A DNA stretch of 64,000 nt. Source: Dryomyza anilis (Eukaryota > Arthropoda > Insecta > Diptera > Dryomyzidae). The notes under the pieces were generated by a model. That model did no database searches. It saw nothing but the letters and a program-made list of their open reading frames with translations, and was not told the origin of the DNA. Numbering within the stretch: position 1 is the first letter of the stretch; each line of letters begins with the position of its first letter. Location of the stretch: positions 84,200,696-84,264,695 of the forward strand of contig OX638132.1 of the NCBI GenBank assembly GCA_951804985.1. Reading direction: 5' to 3'. The position numbers and the translations under genes were made by a program. Below, piece after piece: positions 24,136 to 36,064 of this stretch.

Positions 24136-26180
24136 TGACTCAATTCTGGAAGTCAATTCCGAAAAGTTTGCTCAATACTTTAAAATATTCAACCGCAATT
24201 CGAGTTTACTTTTTTTATAATCATTCTGAACTTAATTTTTGGCAGTTCAAAAAAACAAAAAAAAATGTTTAAAAAATGACGATGAATTCTTCAACAATAT
24301 GTAATCCATAATAAAGTAATTTGTCACAGTATACAAAATACCAGTAATAATTTTTTCTGAGTGTATCGTTCAGCGTCCACTTCACTACCACTTCATCATC
24401 TGTTGGGCGAGAATGTCTCCTTGTGCAGTGTGTGGATCATCGTGACAATTGCATGTTTTTTCTACATCGTTTTTTGTACTATCGCAGCACATACTGTGCG
24501 TAGTTGCTTCCGATGTGGCCATTTCGTCTGATGTATCGTTCTTACAATGCGCATGGAGTCAATAAAATTTTACACGATGCCACATGCGTTATGCGAATAT
24601 TATTTGTGGTTGTGATGTTGGCAGAAAAACGTGAAAACAGACAATGAATTGAGATAAAATATTGAAAAAATAAACAATATTAAAAACGTTTTTATTTCAA
24701 GTAAGACCATTTAATGCACTTAAAGCCCAACGAATAAATGTTTCGATTTCAAGTTTTAACTTGTTTCAATTGCGTATTTTTTTAATCTATATTTCTGTTC
24801 TTTTATTGAAGTAACTACAAATAATAAAAAATGAACCAAAAAAATAAAGAACTATATTAAAATAAATACCTACGTATGTATTTCATTTACGTTTAAGTAC
24901 AAATGTATTTGTTTTTACTACATTGATGAACATTTTGTATATTTCATAGAAAATTTGTAAAAAAAATTTAACTAAATTTGTAAAAAAAATTTAACTAAAT
25001 TTGTATTAAAAACAACTACATTTTGTATTTATTTAAACATATAGCAATATATTAAAGAATAACTACATCTACTTTGCTTTTTGCTACATTTTGTATTTAT
25101 TTAAATGACCAATGTACAACTTTAAAATAAAATACCCTTTCTTTTATACTTTCAATTGGTATTTATCAATATGCTTCATATATCTTTCACAACTGTTTTG
25201 CCAACTGTCTCAAGGGTCTCTTTTGCGAAAGAGCTACTACATTTGTTAGTCTTCGTCGTTATCTATTTGTGTGTCATTTGTTGTTCACCAAACTATTTTC
25301 ACTTTTTACAACGTTTGCACATTTTTCATGCCTGTATTTTGAATATTTAAGCGACTCTCTTACCTGTCGTAAATTTGTTTTGTTGACAAAACTATATCCT
25401 TTCAGCCAGTTTTTAGTTTGGGCGCCATTTTGCAGTTGCGTGCGTGCAAATTGTTATTTCCGGTGACGCTCGTGCGAAGCCCAACACTTTTGCAAACTGT
25501 TGAGCTCTACGAGCTGTCTCTAACTCTCTCTATTCCGCGCCATCCGTGGTACTATTGCCGTCTCTATCTCAATTGTTGAGCATTAAGTAATTTTTCATGC
25601 TTGTGCCATCTTGATTTCTCTCCCTTTTTCGTCGAGTCGTGTCGACTTTTACAGTTTTCTCGGCACAGCATTCTTTATTTTTTGTTTGCTGCCTGTCTTC
25701 CGTATTCAGTCAGTTTCTTCCTATACTACCGAATACCGAATCCTATCGAGTTCGAATTCTAATTTATTTTGATTGTTCGTGCGTTTCGTAATGCAAAGTG
25801 AAAGTTTTCCTTGCCATTGTCTTTAAGTTTTGCCAAAGTTAAAAATTCTTGTGTGGGTGGCAGCACAGTTTTGAAACACGCTTTTGGCTCTTTTTTCATT
25901 CCAGGAATCGAGGTGTATTGGTTCACAAAAGCAGCGTCAGTTTGGTCTTACTTTTGGTATCTGTTCGTATCGAATTATTTACACTTTGTCTTTCATTTGC
26001 TTTTGCCTGTAAATGTCAAATGTTAATTGAAGAATTTATTTTTGAATTTAACGAAGCGACTATGAGGTATCGAGCAATTGGCATGTAATGTGTTTGGTAA
26101 TTGGCCTTCAATTTAAAATTTAAAAAATAGCTGGCATTGAAATTACGTTGAAACGTTCCAAAAAATATGAATCCACGATT
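24136..26180. other. Intronic DNA; short tandem patch and a higher-GC unique block
   Basis: Around 24950-25010 the word AAATTTGTAAAAAAAATTTA is repeated nearly three times, and TACATTTTGTATTTATTTAAA recurs at 25020 and 25090. The stretch 25200-26080 is unique and of moderate GC. A sharp ending TTTTTTCTGAGTGTA near 24352 resembles a MITE end, but no partner was found. Confidence 0.4.
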
Positions 26181-26184
26181 TCTT

Positions 26185-26930
26185 AGTGTACAAATGGAAA
26201 TATCTGAATTTCAAATGGAAATGACTGAATTTAAAATGGAATTTTCTGAATTTAAAATGGAAATTACTGGATTTCAATTGAAAATTTCTGAATTTCACAT
26301 AGAAATTTCTGAATTTCAAATGGACATTTCTGAAATTAAAATGCAATTTTTCTGAAATTCAAATAGAATTTTCGAAATTTCAAATAGAATTTTCGAAATT
26401 TCAAATAGAATTTTCTGAATTTCACATGGAAATTTTATGAATTTCAAATGAAAATTGCTGAATTTCAAATGAGAATTTCTGAATTCCAATTGATGTCTTT
26501 TGAATTTCATATGGGAATTTCTGAATTTCAATTGATGTCTTTTGAATTTCATATGGGAATTTCTGAATTTCAATTTCTTAAATGGAAATATCTGAATTTC
26601 AAATGGAAATGACTGAATTTAAAATGGAAATTTCTGAATTTAAAATGGAAATTACTGAATTTCAATTGAAAATTTCTGAATTTCACATAGAAATTTATCA
26701 CATAGAAATTTCTGAATATTCAATGACATTTTCTGAACTTCAAATGAAAATTTCTGAATTTCAATTGATGTCTTTTGAATTTCATATGGGAATTTCTGAA
26801 TTTCAATTGATGTTTTTTGAAATTCATATGGAAATTTCTGAATTTCAATAGATGTCTTTTGAAATACAACTGGAATTTTTGAATTTCAATTGATATCATT
26901 TGAATTTCAATTGATCTTTTCTGAATTACA
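26185..26930. repeat. 21-bp tandem array with ~390-bp higher-order unit
   Basis: Variants of TTTCTGAATTTCAAATGGAAA repeat with a 21-bp period. A longer block starting near 26192 recurs from 26580 with the same order of variants, giving a higher-order repeat of about 388 bp. Because 21 is a multiple of three, both strands show open frames with a 7-residue period (such as EISEFQM); these are not genes. The same satellite recurs at 36065. Confidence 0.92.
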
Positions 26931-26934
26931 TTTA

Positions 26935-27264
26935 AAGGGTTTTTCAACAGGGACGCTACAAAAGTAGAGCGACAGGGACAGCAAACGACACCATACTTCT
27001 TGCCGCTCTTTTGACATTTCTCTTCAGTAATGTTTGCCATTTCATGATGGAAAGATATACGAATTCGAATTTCGGTAGTAAATTTTGATAATTTCGACTC
27101 GTTGTTGGCTCGTATATATTTCCATCATGAAATGGCAAACCTTACTGAAGAGAAATGTCAAAAGATATGGCGTCGTTTGCTGTCCTTGTCGCTCTACTTT
27201 TGTAGCGTCCCTGTTGAAAAACCCTTGAAAAAAACTTTTGTAGCGCTCTTATTGAAAAACCCTT
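26935..27264. mobile_element. Palindromic mariner-like MITE (copy 1, 330 bp)
   Basis: It has TA on both sides (26933-26934, 27265-27266) and AAGGGTTTTTCAA termini. About 140-bp inverted arms span the element; each contains the 5' end of the transposon seen at 49318, including the region of its start codon (CATGATGGAAAGATATACGA). The centre (GGTAGTAAATTTTGATAAT) comes from early codons. An extra ordinary 3' terminus of ~38 bp (27226-27264) is appended. No intact frame remains. Confidence 0.9.
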
Positions 27265-27266
27265 TA

Positions 27267-28377
27267 TAAATGGTGTAGTGTTTCTTCTCCGATCTACTTT
27301 CAAAAGAATTCACATCCAGGATAATTCTGCCTGTAAAAAGAATTCTCATCCAGCATAATTCTGCCATTGTATTATTATTATTATTAACAAATTGTCTTAG
27401 GAGTGAATTATCCAGAGACATAATTCGAGTATAACTTGTCTTGGCAATTTATTTGTCTTGAGAATGAATTGTTTTGCTAAAGAAATGTCAAAAAATAATT
27501 GTACATAACCTCATTTAATTTCGTCTAATGTCAGCAACATTAAACATAATAAATAATAATGAGCTGTGAGTCCAAAAAAGGCCAAAAGATAAGAATGCAA
27601 TTAAAAGCCAAACAAATATTCGCAATGGCCATAAATTCATATAAAAGTGACTGACTTCCTCTAATGATAAAAGTGCATTTCCGCTTCCGTTCTCTATTAA
27701 GGAGGGCTGGTAAATAAATACCAAGACATTTGAGCAACCAAAACTCAAGACAAAAGTCAAGATCTGTAGTTGAATGTCAAGACATTTGTTTGTCTTTTCG
27801 TCCGTGCGTCCGTCCGTCCGTCTGTAAGAATCTTTGTGTTTGCTCTAAAAGCCAAGTTTACATATTTAGATTTTAGCACATGTGTCTTTTAAACACCTTT
27901 GTCTCTTGGTGTCACACAAAGAAAATAAGAAGAAGCTGCTGGTGGCAGAGCAAAAGATTGATTTACCACTTAAATAACAATTCAAAAATTTGCTGCTGCT
28001 TCGAGATATTATTATTCTTGCATTTTCAATTCAACAATCAGAGTTGCCAGATTGAATAATTATTTTGCTGAATAGATTTTCTAATCGGGCACAATGTCCA
28101 GTTCAATTTGCCCACTATTTAGAAAAAGTATAGGACTGTGAAAAAATAGTTGCACAAAAAAATATGACCGCGTTTATTCTTTTAATTGTTTAGATTAATT
28201 TTAATATATTAATGTTTGCTACTATTCCAATACGTTTTTTAAGATAATAATATCCAAATTTTTTTAAGATCATTTTTTTATCATTTGTTATTTAATGATA
28301 GATAAAAAAAATGATAATTCAAAATATCTATTAAAATTACAAACTTCTTTTTCTAATTGATCTAATAATATATAATA
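27267..28377. other. Intronic DNA
   Basis: A short repeated pair near 27300-27360 shares the word AGAATTC plus CATCCAG plus ATAATTCTGCC. The rest is AT-rich and unremarkable. A small GTCC tract occurs at 27795-27825. Confidence 0.4.
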
Positions 28378-28674
28378 GTTTGGCGCTACAGTCCTGTAAG
28401 AACTTAGGCCGAGCTCTCTCACCATTTTGAGCTGTGCGTGTTACATTTGTACTCAAAGTGGTGGGACCTACTGTTTATTGGCGACTCCGAATGGCGGGTG
28501 AGAGCTTTTCATAGGCAATGTTTTACTCTCGTAGGTTTGCCATTTACTGCCGAGAGGTAGCGCGGTATAGAAAAATGATTCTATGAAAAGATGTTGTTAG
28601 CCCCCAGTCCAGGCTTGAACCGGGGACCTTTCGGCTCGCAGTCCAACGCACTAACCACTGAGCTACCGCGGCTA
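28361..28674 (-). mobile_element. tRNA-derived SINE, family A (copy 1)
   Basis: On the minus strand the head reads CCGCGGTAGCTCAGTGGTTA, an A-box-like promoter, and GGTTCAAGCC, a B-box match, as in tRNA genes. An unrelated body of about 230 bp follows, then a TATTATTAT-type tail (28361-28377). Pol III promoters of this kind drive SINE transcription, with mobilisation by a partner LINE. Related copies are at 40868 and 48217. Confidence 0.88.
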
Positions 28675-29679
28675 CTTTTTAAAATATGCTCGGTGAACAT
28701 AATTTTGATACTCTTTTATATAAAAAAATTTCAATAAAAAAATACTAATGCTCATAATCTAAAAATATTATTACTTCATGCTAAAAGTATGCTTATTCTT
28801 ATTGCATACAGTTTTTCTATAACATAGCATTTTTGTGAACAATTCGAGTAAAAACGGCTATTTTTTTAGTAATTTGTATGTGAAATATAAAAGCATTTTA
28901 AATTAAAACAGTTTTTGACGGACATTTTTCAATATTCTCATTTCAAAATGAGAACCGATACAAAAAAGTTAGTATTTTTTATCGTTAGCTAAAACTATTT
29001 ACTATATAACTATACATCATTTTGTTATTTATCATTATATCCAAAATGCTAAAAAATCATCCAAAAATAGTATACATAAAAAAGAATTTTTTCGAGTTTA
29101 GATTTAGATATCTTAAAAAGTTATCGGAATAATAGTATTTGTCGGTATACTGTAATTAGTCTTGACAATTCGAAGGAAAATTGCGTTTACAGTTTTTTTT
29201 TTTTCAAAACATGTCATCTAAGGGTTTGTATTTTTATTTTAATCTAAAAAGTATTTGAAAGGGGCGTATAATTTTTATAGCAATTTTCTTAAAAAAGTTA
29301 AGTAATAGAAAAAAACTGAGCATGCAGTTAAAATCAGCAACCGCGTGTTATGTAGAATTGATGTATGGGTTGTCCATGGCAAAAACAATTTTCTCGTTTT
29401 GTTGAGTAGTACTATTTACATATGCTATCTATTGCAATAGCTCCTTAAATCATTATCAAATGATTGACAAAACTCTTTATATTGTACACGGACTATTTTG
29501 TAGTTTTTGGTGTAAAAAAATTAATTTTATTAAATAAAAACTAAAGTTCAAGCATAAGGTGGATTTCTCTTCTTTGGTAACAGTGGCAACTAATGTTACT
29601 TGTGATGTATCTATTTAGAGTTGATCTGTTGACATCCCATTCGCGATTTAAATCAAAAATCGGCTTTTGCCCAGTGTCT
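28675..29679. other. AT-rich intronic DNA
   Basis: No repeats with clear boundaries, no exons and no RNA genes were seen in this stretch. Confidence 0.4.
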
Positions 29680-31545
29680 AGACATCTGCACACATGCATT
29701 TGATATCCACTTCGAGACATTTATTTTATTTCAAGCCATTTACTGTCGCCGACTCTATGGTTGAAAATCAAATGAATGTGTTGCTCACAACAACAAAACA
29801 CAAGTTGTGTCAAAACAAAACACACACAAGACGTAGTTGTAGTGAAGAGGTCTATATGTGCAATAAAAATTCAACTAGGACACATAATACTCTGTACATT
29901 TAACATTTTTTTTTTTATTATTCTTACTCTAAAGAATTTCATTAATATTGATATATAGACAAAATTCAAAAAGTATAAGAAAATCATACAATATTTTATA
30001 ATAAGTGTGCAGTATTTGATTCTGTAGTCGTATTTGATTCTGTAGTGACACTACAGCCTATATGATGCTTGCTGCAATGCGACAACAACAATTGACAAGC
30101 ATAAAGTTGGTGCAATTTTTGCATGTTTCGCCTGGTTGTTTTGTGTTTGTTCTAAATTCGCATTTAGTTCATTGCACAAAATGATCTTATAGGCTTTGCT
30201 ATGCAGAAGTTGTGCAGAAAACCGCTGATGAGGAAGCTTGGCAGCTTCCGAAACAGCTGTACGGTCAGCCAACAACTTTTTGTTTTTGTCAATTGTTGTT
30301 TGTTTCACTCCCCAGTACTTAGCACATTGTATCTGGCAAGACCTTGAGCCCGCAAAAACAATATTTTTGCAATAATTCTATTTTAGGTCGAAAAACAAAC
30401 AACAATTTATTAAGTTTTTATTTATCAAACAATATATTTTTTTAAATATTTAATATTTTGTTATTTTCGTCGTTTTTGAAAAATAATACTTGTTGTAATT
30501 TTTATAAACACATTTATATACCCTACACCTATGAGGTACAGGGTATATTAAATTTCTGCAGATATTGTAACGTCCCTTAGGAGGCGTGTCCGGTATGGAA
30601 AAGTATATATATTCATGATCAGCATAACCCGCAGCATAACTACCCGAGTCCGTTTATCCATGTCCGTCCGTCTGTTTGTCTGTCTGTCTGTCCGTCTGTC
30701 TTGCTGTCTGACCGGATACAGAATAACTTGAAAAATACTTGTCAGAATGCGATGAAATTTCGTTTCAATATGTTTTAGCCAAAAAATGGTTCTGAGTTTG
30801 AAAATGAACCAAATCGGTAAACGGACACGCCCACCTCCCATACAAGTCACTAATATATAACTTTTGGGGAACCAATAACATGAAAAGTATTAGATATATA
30901 TTTATAAAATTTAAAACGTATTGTTAGAATTCGACTAAATATATATGTTCCAAAAAATGGGGGTGATTCGCCCACATTTGAATTTTTTTAACCGATTTTT
31001 GTAGTGGAAATTTTAGTCGTAAATTATTAAAAATGTTCCCTCCAATTTATACCACTAATATATCCAACAAGAGTGTAGGGTATTCCATATTCGGGCCCGA
31101 CCGACTATAAAAGTCCGCCCCATGTGACCGAATTTACCCATGTGACCTAACTTTCCCACTTTTTTACACTTTTCATACTCAAAGTTCCGGACGTGACACA
31201 TTTCAATTAGCTGTTAAAATAAATAAATGCCGACAAATACAGCGGCATATTTGTTGTTTTTTTCAATGTTCATCTTGTCACAAGTTACTCGTTGCGCTCA
31301 TTCACTGCACTCACTGTGCTTGTTGAATTTTCAACGACAGTAGTGCCATTGCTTATGTCAAAACATTGATTGTCATAAAAAAAAATGTCTTGACACTACT
31401 TGACACCATTGAAACCAATACTGCAGTGAAGTGTAGTCGCCGGAGAAACTTCTCTATAATACTGTTGACTGTCATTTAAAATGAACTCAACACTGTAAAG
31501 CGTATTTTGCAGATGTAGTAGTGCTTATTTTGCAGTTGTCTAATA
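29680..31545 (+). repeat. Unclassified ~1-kb repeat family, copy 1 (interrupted)
   Basis: Two blocks, 29680-29960 and 31205-31545, match 61977-63055 in order. Shared landmarks are GACATCTGCA, AAAATCAAATGAATGTG, GTGTCAAAACAAAACACA, then GTCTTGACACTACTTGACAC and GAGAAACTTC. In copy 1 about 1.2 kb lies between the blocks, including the mini-me element at 30521 and unique DNA (29961-30520). There is no coding frame and no recognised family. Confidence 0.8.
30521..31165 (+). mobile_element. mini-me/INE-like element (copy B)
   Basis: It has the same landmarks as copy A: TACCCTACACCTATGAGGTA at the start, GGAGGCGTGTCCGGTATG, a GTCT/GTCC microsatellite (30663-30712), CAAGAGTGTAGGGTATTCC near the end and CATGTGACCTAACTTTCCC. 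It is shorter than copy A because of an internal deletion. It lies inside the unclassified repeat copy 1. Confidence 0.8.
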
Positions 31546-31645
31546 GGTACACCTTAAAACTTATATTTCTTGCGACATAACTTTGGTTTATTTGTTTTAT
31601 TTCAAAATATTAGCTGAAGTATTTTCAAACAATACTAAGTTCACG

Positions 31646-31835
31646 AATGCCGGCCTTAGCAGTCCAGAGGTAGCGCGCTGGAATTGCATTCTTAAGGTCT
31701 CGGGTTCAAATACCGGCTTGGGCATGGGCGCTCGTGGTGATATTAACCACAAAATTGTAGGGAATAGATTTCACAGTACAATGGATATAGTCTGTCTGAG
31801 TGCTGTGGATCTTAGTAGATATTCAAAAAAAAAAA
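31646..31835 (+). mobile_element. tRNA-derived SINE, family B (copy 1)
   Basis: The head contains AGCAGTCCAGAGGTAGCGCG, an A-box-like word, and GGGTTCAAATACC, a B-box-like word. The body follows (GGGAATAGATTTCACAGTAC) and an A-rich tail ends at about 31835. The target duplication AAGTTCACG is perfect at 31637-31645 and 31836-31844. The frames across it are not genes. Confidence 0.92.
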
Positions 31836-31879
31836 AAGTTCACGTGTAATTTTTGTAGTTATTGTGCTGTAGTATTTTT

Positions 31880-32350
31880 CTTTTCAATGTCGGTTCGATT
31901 TCGTAAAATTCATCGTAACGAGAAAACTCCGATAGACGTATTGACAATAACCAACCAGTCTGCTATGTCTCAGAGACCAGGAACAACTTCTTTAAAAAAG
32001 TTCAATCTCGTGGCTTTATCAATTCGAATTTTCAAAATACGATGTATACAAATTTATCGCATCGATATTGTAATATTTTTCGAAGCAATATCAAATTTTT
32101 ATTATTTTATCATTGATATCGTTTCAATTTCAAAAAATTCTCATACCTAACGCATCGATATCTACACTCAAAAAAATAGTCTGCAACTTTAGCAAAAAAT
32201 ATTGCTAAAGTAGGCAAAATATTTGCTGAAAAGGGTAAAATTACCGGATTGCTGAAATAGCAAACGAAAGTTTGCTCATTGATCTCGTAACGATATCGAA
32301 AAGAATGACATACTGGGTATCATTTAAGTCAATTTTTATATACAGATGTC
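31880..32350. repeat. Diverged dispersed repeat shared with 54950-55275
   Basis: In order, both loci carry an AAAAAAGTTC + CTCG word, a run of ATACGATnT sequence, GAGAAAACTC near TGATGG/GATAGA, GCATCGATATCTAC and GATCTCGTAACGATATCGAAA followed by ATGACATACTGGGT. Identity is low and interrupted, so this is an old repeat. Copy 1 contains a truncated MITE at 32165. Confidence 0.55.
32165..32280. mobile_element. Truncated CACTCAAAA-type MITE
   Basis: CACTCAAAAAAATAGTCTGC, then AGCAAAAA, TTTGCTGAAAAGGG and TGCTGAAATAGCAAA follow the left 120 bp of the element at 17965. The right end is missing. It lies next to a TCTA flank inside the older dispersed repeat. Confidence 0.7.
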
Positions 32351-33619
32351 CGATGTCGTGTGAATTTTCAAGGATCTCGCATTGATCTCGTAATGATAGC
32401 GAAACGAATAAATTAAACACGATATAAATTAAAAATAAAAGTTAAAGAATGTTATGTGAAAGAAATTTGATTTAATTATTAAAACTATATGGCAACTTTA
32501 CTAATGCTACAAAACCTCCAAGTGCCAAGAAAATATTCTTTAGGAAATAATAATAGTCGAGGGTTTTTCTGAGGTTTTTATGTGTGTGTGTGGTTTTTGT
32601 TGTTGGCTACACTCAAGGCAAGACATTTGGACAAATAAATGTAATCAGCAGTAAATCATTAAGCACTCCGTCATAGACACACAACTATATGAAAAAGCCA
32701 AATATTCATCTGTCTGTCTATCCGTCTGTCTGTCTATCTGTCTGTCTGTGTGTATGTCTTCTGTTCTTGTAGTGATACGCAGCAGCAGCAAATATCTTGG
32801 CAAATGTCTTAAGAAATTCTTTGCCTGCAGCAAGAGCAACAGCTCAAACTACAGCTGCTTTATATGTGGAAAATTATGATTTGTTTAGCTCGTGGCTAAA
32901 ATTCGGCAGAAACAGCAAAAGGAGCAAGGAGCAGGCGCATCCGGGGCAGCCAGTTGCATCCTTGGTTGACAGCCATGCATTTTACGTCGCATCCTGCGCA
33001 TCATTCGATTCGCTTAGTTGACTCGAGTAGGTGACAAACCTTCATTATTTTTGCATAAATACGAATCAGAATGATTTGTTAACTGCTGCTAATACACAAA
33101 GCCACTTGCATATCACACATATATATCACACACACACTTATCGCACACATATATCACACATACACATATCACACACACACACTTGTTCGCTCTCATTCAC
33201 ACAAATAGTGACTAATTTAATGGCTCACATTCAAATAGAAAATCACTTCTGACAATGAGTTATTAACATCCAAAGTTCTTGGCCAGTCTCCTGCAACTGC
33301 CAAAGGTATGCCTGTGTCTGTCCGCATTGTCCGTCTGTTTCGAACTATATGTGAGTGTGCATTTATTTCATTACGAGGTGTCAGAAGGTTCTAAACTATT
33401 GAATCTCAACCGCAATTGTTTTGCATTGCTGTGGCAATAAAATGCCACAATACGTCTAAACACACACATGAATTTGCTCAATTCCCCTCAGACACATAAA
33501 CATAATGTTTTAAAATGAAAAATTACCTTGAAATAAAAATAACTTTTTGATGGAAAAATACTATGCAACATTAGTAATTTTTTTTTGAAATTAATTTGTC
33601 TCAAATACAGATTCAATTG
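32351..33619. other. Intronic DNA with microsatellites
   Basis: A GTCT-type tract lies at 32695-32762, and CACA/CATATATCACAC-type repeats at 33110-33185. The stretch 32790-33030 is unique and of higher GC. No exon is supported. Confidence 0.4.
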
Positions 33620-33880
33620 TATATATCGTCGTTGTAGAACGAAAAGTCACCAAATACATTTTTACTTAAATTTCGAGTTTATTGAATAATATTATAAAAA
33701 GTAATTGATGCATTTTTAAAGTTGAAATATAAATTGATAGATTTACATGTTTGTATCATGTGGTAAAAAAATTGAGTTCATCGATTAAAAATTGACAGAC
33801 ATATAAAGATTTTTGTATATGAATATTTGGCATTTTGAAAATGTATTTGGTGACTTTTCGTTCTACAACGACGATATATA
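33620..33880. mobile_element. MITE with 43-bp perfect inverted ends
   Basis: 33620-33662 and 33838-33880 are exact reverse complements (they share CGTCGTTGTAGAACGAAAAG). Total 261 bp. The outer bases are TATATA-rich, consistent with a TA target. It has no coding capacity. Perfect arms point to a young insertion of a Tc1-like non-autonomous element. Confidence 0.93.
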
Positions 33881-34202
33881 TATTTTTTTTAAATAACTTA
33901 AATTAAAATCACACATCTCTTAAATTTCTACACTAAAAATGTTTCCAATTACACAACAAAATGAGAAAACAGGTTTGCGCAGTAAATGCCACTACTTATT
34001 TTTGAATCATTGAAATTGACCATCAGAATTCAAACAAATGAATATATTTTTGGAAACAAACGAAAAATCCCAAATTAGTCTGCACATTTTTAAAGAAAAT
34101 GACGTAAAAATAAAACAAATCTATGAATACATTTTGAGAATAGAAAAAATCATGTGGAAGCATTTGAATTGAGTGTAAACTAAAAATTCCATTTTTTGTT
34201 TT

Positions 34203-34645
34203 TATACCCTACATCCATGGATTACAGGTTATACTATGTATATGAGGATATTTTAGAGCCTATTAAGAGGTGTGACCGATATGAATGAGCATCTGGTTCC
34301 TGATCAGCATCATTTTCCGAGTCGATTTAGACATGACCGCCTATTTGTCCACCTATACACGATTTTGGCAACTGAAAAAGGATATCAGGATCTGCATTCA
34401 CCATTTTTTTTTCCGACCACTATTTCCAAAGAAATCACTTTTTCCAGAGATACAGTCCAAAGTAATAAAATTGTCAATGATAACTTTTGTATGGTGGTTC
34501 CTATTGAAATATCCCTTGATGCTAGAAACTTTGATAAGGTTTCGTTTTAAAACTAATAAAACAATTTTTTGGAAAATTCCTTAACATGAACATATGACCA
34601 ATGGTCGTTATCCTTGAACTTCGAATTGCATGTCCTTAAAAAAAG
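34203..34645 (+). mobile_element. Degenerate mini-me/INE-like element
   Basis: The start ATACCCTACATCCATGGATT, then GGTGTGACCGATATGAATGA, TGATCAGCATCATTTTCCGA and ACATGACCGCC follow the order of copy A, with heavy divergence and loss of the GTCT tract. It lies head to tail against the inverted copy that follows. Confidence 0.65.
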
Positions 34646-34648
34646 TAT

Positions 34649-35427
34649 TTAAAACGAGTTGGGAATGTTAGGTCACATGTGTAAGTTCGGTCACATGGGG
34701 CGGATTTTTATAGTCGGTCGGGCCCGACTATGGAATACCCTACACCTTTGGTGGGGATATTAACCCTCAGAATATTATTCATATATCAGAAATTTACGTC
34801 TTATATCCCCATAAATTAAAAAAATTATATAAAGTGTAAAAAACTAAAAAAAATAAATTTTAAAAATGTAATTGGGCGGACCACGCCTATATTTAAAATT
34901 TTGAAAGGCTAATATTTCATAGATTTGATTTTAATAATTTACGGATCAAATTTCCACTATGAAAACCCGGGAAATAATGAAAAAAAAAAGTGGGCGGATC
35001 ACGCCCATTTTTGGACCACATATTTTTAGGTGAATTCTAACAATATGTTTTAAATTTTATAACTATACCTTGAATACTTTTCGAGTTATTAGTTCCGAAA
35101 AAGTTATATAAAATTGACTTGTATGGGAGGTGGGCGTGTCCGTTGACCGATTTGGCTCATTTTCAAACTTATTTCCTACTTTTGGATAAAATATATTGAG
35201 ACGAAATTTCATCGCATTCTGATCAGTATTTCTCAAGTTATTCTGTATTCGGACAGCAAGACAGCAAGACGGACAGACAGACAGACAGACGGACATGGCT
35301 AAACGGACTCGGGTAGTGATGCTGATCAAGAATATATATACTTTTCCATACCGGACACGCCTCCTAAGGGGCGTTACAATATATGCACAAAGTTAATATA
35401 CCCTGTACCTCATAGGTGTAGGGTATA
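34649..35427 (-). mobile_element. mini-me/INE-like element (copy C), full length
   Basis: This 779-bp inverted copy is nearly as long as copy A. On the minus strand it starts TACCCTACACCTATGAGGTA, carries the core with a GTCT tract (complement at 35262-35294), and ends with the CAAAGGTGTAGGGTATTCC motif and CATGTGACCTAAC. Copies A and C are closely similar along their length. Confidence 0.85.
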
Positions 35428-35584
35428 AAAAAATCGAAATTTTTGTTGATTTTTGAAGTGTTGAAGCTAAATTCCAAGATGGTATTTTGAAGGCAGCATA
35501 TTCAAAAATCTCCGCATGAATCCTAGAGTAGCTAAAAATCAGAATTCGTTCTATTTTAATATCTTTATCTTCGAGTTTTTTTCG

Positions 35585-35815
35585 ACATTTTCATAATATT
35601 TTCGGCAAAAAATGATTTCGTCATATTAAATTTCGTCATTTTTAGTTTTCGACATTTTGTTTTTCAAAATTTTAGTTTTCAACATTTTTTTTTTTCGACA
35701 TTTTGGTTTTCGACATTTTTTTTTTCAACATTTTCAGGTTTCGGCATTTTTATTTTCTACATTTTTGTCTTCGGTATTTTTAGTTTCGATATTTTAAATT
35801 TCGACTTATCGTACC
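35585..35815. repeat. Short degenerate tandem array
   Basis: Variants of TTTTCGACATTTTGGTTTTC repeat with a period of about 17-22 bp. Units are poorly conserved. Confidence 0.75.
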
Positions 35816-36064
35816 GGACCCTTAATAAATACTATTTCGAACGCTATGAAATTTAGTTTTAATCTAATTTAGTAGATATGTAATTTTAAAGTTCAAAAAT
35901 GTTTTAAAAACAGTCAACGTACGCAACCACAACCTGTATAATATATGGTTTTACGTTTTATGATCCCATATCTCGTAAAGTATACAAGATAAAATTAGTT
36001 ATAAACAATCATCTATCAATACAAACTAAAATTGGAGTGATCCACCCACATTATTTCATTCAAA

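Noticed and set aside
23947..24156. Minus-strand frame with SKSPKFQNLQNFKI repeats
   Set aside because: Shadow of the 16-bp tandem array.
26143..27040. Repetitive proteins with a 7-residue period
   Set aside because: They derive from a 21-bp satellite, appear on both strands, and have no start context or homologue.
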